DNA of 64,000 nucleotides from Chitinophaga pinensis (lineage in GTDB: Bacteria; Bacteroidota; Bacteroidia; Chitinophagales; Chitinophagaceae): positions 186,001 to 250,000 of the forward strand of contig NZ_VOHS01000003.1 in assembly GCF_007896845.1 (NCBI RefSeq), written 5' to 3'. Position numbers and translations under genes: made by a program. Shown one piece after another: positions 62,501 through 64,000 of this stretch (its first letter is position 1; the number at the start of each line of letters is the position of its first letter). The notes beneath the pieces are model-generated. The model was not told the DNA's origin. It saw only the letters and a program-made list of their open reading frames with translations, and made no database searches.

Positions 62501-63730
62501 TTGATCTGGCAGTTCGCATCCCGTTATTTCAGGGCTAAAAAAAGTACCAATGCCATCAATATCATTGCCTGGGTAAGTGTTTCGGCTATTGCGGTAGGTG
62601 CAGGCGCGCTGATTGTGATTCTCAGCGTTTTCAACGGATTTGAAGGGCTGGTAAAATCCTTATACTCTACTTTCTATCCTTCTGTAAAAATCAGTGCAGT
62701 AAGTGGAAAAAGTATTACCCTCACGCCGGCGCAATTAAAAAAGATTGCCGGTGTGAAAGGTGTTGCCTATATGACAGAGGTGATAGAGGAAAAGGCGGTA
62801 TTGCGTTACGGACAGGGAGATCAGACAATAGCCATCCTCAAGGGCGTAGACAGTAATTACAATAAAGTGGCTGCTGTCGATAAAAGTATGTCCCGTGGCA
62901 AGTTTGATACCGGTAACGAGCACGATGGTTATACGGCTGTGCTGGGCATCGAACTGGAAATGGCCCTGGGCGTGGATGTGGAAAGAGATCTGACGCCTGT
63001 CAGCGTATATCTGCCCCGCCGGAACGTCAGTAGTGTCACTACCCCGGAAGATGCACTCGGAAGTGGTATTCTGTACCCGGCCGGCTCTTTCGCCATTCAG
63101 CAGGAGTTCAACAGCAAATATGTTATTACCAATATAGCGTTCATGCGTGGACTGCTTGGGATGAATGAAGATGAAATGTCGGCGCTGGAGGTAAAAGGTA
63201 GTCCGGGACTGGATGACAAAGTACTGAAGCGCAGATTGCAGGATGTTCTGGGGGCTGACTATAATCTTCAGACCCGCTATGAGCAGAATCAGGCTTTGTA
63301 CGCTATTATGCAGACGGAAAAATGGGCTGTATATGTGATCATGAGTTTTATCCTTGTGATTGCGGCGTTTAATATGATCGGTAGTCTGTATATGCTGGTG
63401 ATGGAAAAACAAAAGGATATCACGATCCTGAAAGCGATGGGCGCCCGTCCACAGCTGATCACCCGTATCTTCCTCGCAGAGGGTATGATCATAGCAGCTA
63501 TCGGTACCGCTATTGGTTTTGGTATCAGTATCGGGTTCTGTCTGTTACAGCAGCATTTCGGGTTGATCAGGTTAGAGGAAGACTCTTTTCTGGTGAATGC
63601 CTATCCGGTTAGTATGCATATTTCCGACTTTATGCTGGTAAGTGTGACCATTATTATTATCGGTGGAGCAGCCAGCTGGTATCCGGCCAGAAGAGCCGGG
63701 AAACAGGGGATCGAATTAAAAGCAACCTGA
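62501..63730 (+). CDS. LolC/LolE-like ABC permease (FtsX family)
   Basis: This is an inner-membrane permease of the FtsX superfamily that probably helps lipoprotein release or a related MacB-type export. N-terminal helix (about 20-45, IAWVSVSAIAVGAGALIVILSVFNGFE), a periplasmic domain (about 60-265), and three C-terminal helices (about 275-400) with the FtsX region ITILKAMGARPQLITRIFLAEG. The start is TTG 62501 (MIWQFASRYF), with no nearby ATG or GTG in frame. The ATPase partner is not in this window. Confidence 0.88.
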   Translation: MIWQFASRYFRAKKSTNAINIIAWVSVSAIAVGAGALIVILSVFNGFEGLVKSLYSTFYPSVKISAVSGKSITLTPAQLKKIAGVKGVAYMTEVIEEKAVLRYGQGDQTIAILKGVDSNYNKVAAVDKSMSRGKFDTGNEHDGYTAVLGIELEMALGVDVERDLTPVSVYLPRRNVSSVTTPEDALGSGILYPAGSFAIQQEFNSKYVITNIAFMRGLLGMNEDEMSALEVKGSPGLDDKVLKRRLQDVLGADYNLQTRYEQNQALYAIMQTEKWAVYVIMSFILVIAAFNMIGSLYMLVMEKQKDITILKAMGARPQLITRIFLAEGMIIAAIGTAIGFGISIGFCLLQQHFGLIRLEEDSFLVNAYPVSMHISDFMLVSVTIIIIGGAASWYPARRAGKQGIELKAT

Positions 63731-63759
63731 TTATCAGTATGATATAATTAATGTAAAGG

Positions 63760-63784
63760 GCCTCTGTATGACGGAGGCTTTTTT
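63760..63784 (+). terminator. Terminator of the LolC/E-like gene
   Basis: An 8-bp stem (63760-63767 with 63771-63778, one G-T pair) followed by six T. Confidence 0.75.
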
Positions 63785-63796
63785 ATGCATGATGAT

Positions 63797-63839
63797 AAAT
63801 ACAAGAGGCGGTCACCATAAGGGACCGCCTCTTGTATTT
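63797..63839. terminator. Strong hairpin, probably ending the right-edge minus gene
   Basis: AAATACAAGAGGCGGTC (63797-63813) pairs perfectly with 63823-63839 (17 bp) around a 9-base loop. It lies 70 bases beyond the stop of the minus-strand gene at 63910. Confidence 0.7.
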
Positions 63840-63909
63840 TATTCGAAGTTTTTGTGGTGTTATGCAGACCACATCGATCTATCATTTGTAATTGCCAGAT
63901 TCTTACAGA

Positions 63910-64000
63910 CTAGTAATCACCCAGTTCTGCTGGTTCTGGTAACTGCTCCAGCGCTTTAGCCAGTTGCTCATCGCTTGGCGCAATACCGTGCCATTCGTGG
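63910..64000 (-). CDS. C-terminal end of an unidentified gene
   Basis: Reading from the right edge, the last 29 codons give HEWHGIAPSDEQLAKALEQL then PEPAELGDY and a TAG stop (63912-63910). The frame is open to the window edge and is protein-like in composition, and a strong hairpin follows. I do not recognise the family from this tail. Confidence 0.6.
   Translation of the reverse strand, partial: HEWHGIAPSDEQLAKALEQLPEPAELGDY

Overview
The window looks like chromosomal core DNA of a Bacteroidota, most likely a Chitinophaga-like member of the Chitinophagaceae. The sequence evidence is Bacteroidota-type promoters (-7 box TAnnTTTG before prfA, glyS, mfd, ileS and rbfA), an adjacent SusC/SusD pair, a secreted PKD protein with a gliding-motility/type B T9SS sorting domain, and general absence of strong Shine-Dalgarno sequences. 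The genus is inferred from overall gene content. I saw no rRNA, tRNA, CRISPR array, prophage, integrase or insertion sequence.

Layout. 1-6.7 kb: alaS (runs off the left edge, with a one-base frameshift), divergent from an M23 peptidase, a MerR regulator and a cysteine-free thioredoxin-fold protein; then MscS channel, amidohydrolase and prfA. 6.9-10.8 kb: OmpA lipoprotein, CDF transporter, VanZ-like protein, gcvH, secreted cyclophilin. 11-15 kb: a short MoxR-DUF58-BatD-like-BatA cluster closed by a very long terminator. 15.3-18.5 kb: rsgA, gamma carbonic anhydrase with two tiny paralogous lipoproteins, class III aminotransferase. 18.7-22 kb: two overlapping micro-genes, a membrane protein / winged-helix regulator / CreD operon with a duplicated putative operator, and a diacylglycerol kinase family gene. 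22-28 kb: a giant propeller/barrel outer-membrane protein, MBL hydrolase, flippase and ArfB. 28-37 kb: membrane protein, dtd, MazG-like, YihY, glyS, FNR-like reductase, mfd. 37-45 kb: lectin-PKD-T9SS protein, SIMPL protein, SusD/SusC, small lipoprotein. 45-51.8 kb: gyrB, AsmA-like protein, AraC regulator with a Cys cluster, an 897-bp region without a convincing gene, PepSY-like protein. 52-56.6 kb: ileS followed by an H1-like/DksA fusion. 56.7-64 kb: Fic-like protein lacking the catalytic His with an operator cluster upstream, a GpgS-like glycosyltransferase fused to a degenerate HAD domain, an MsbA-type ABC exporter, rbfA, a LolC/E-like permease and the end of an unidentified gene.

Most genes are housekeeping (translation: alaS, prfA, rsgA, arfB, dtd, glyS, ileS, rbfA; DNA: gyrB, mfd) interleaved with envelope functions. 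The less ordinary material lies in several proteins that keep a fold while losing catalytic residues (thioredoxin-like, Fic, HAD, peptidase-like propeller protein, DksA zinc finger), in two apparent autoregulatory operator sets (19.2/20.2 kb and 58.2 kb), and in non-coding repeats: two long palindromes sharing a core, a two-block repeat that precedes long hairpins at 15.1 and 60.0 kb, and heptanucleotide-phased repeats at 11.0 and 15.3 kb. No single locus is clearly a new defence or mobile system.
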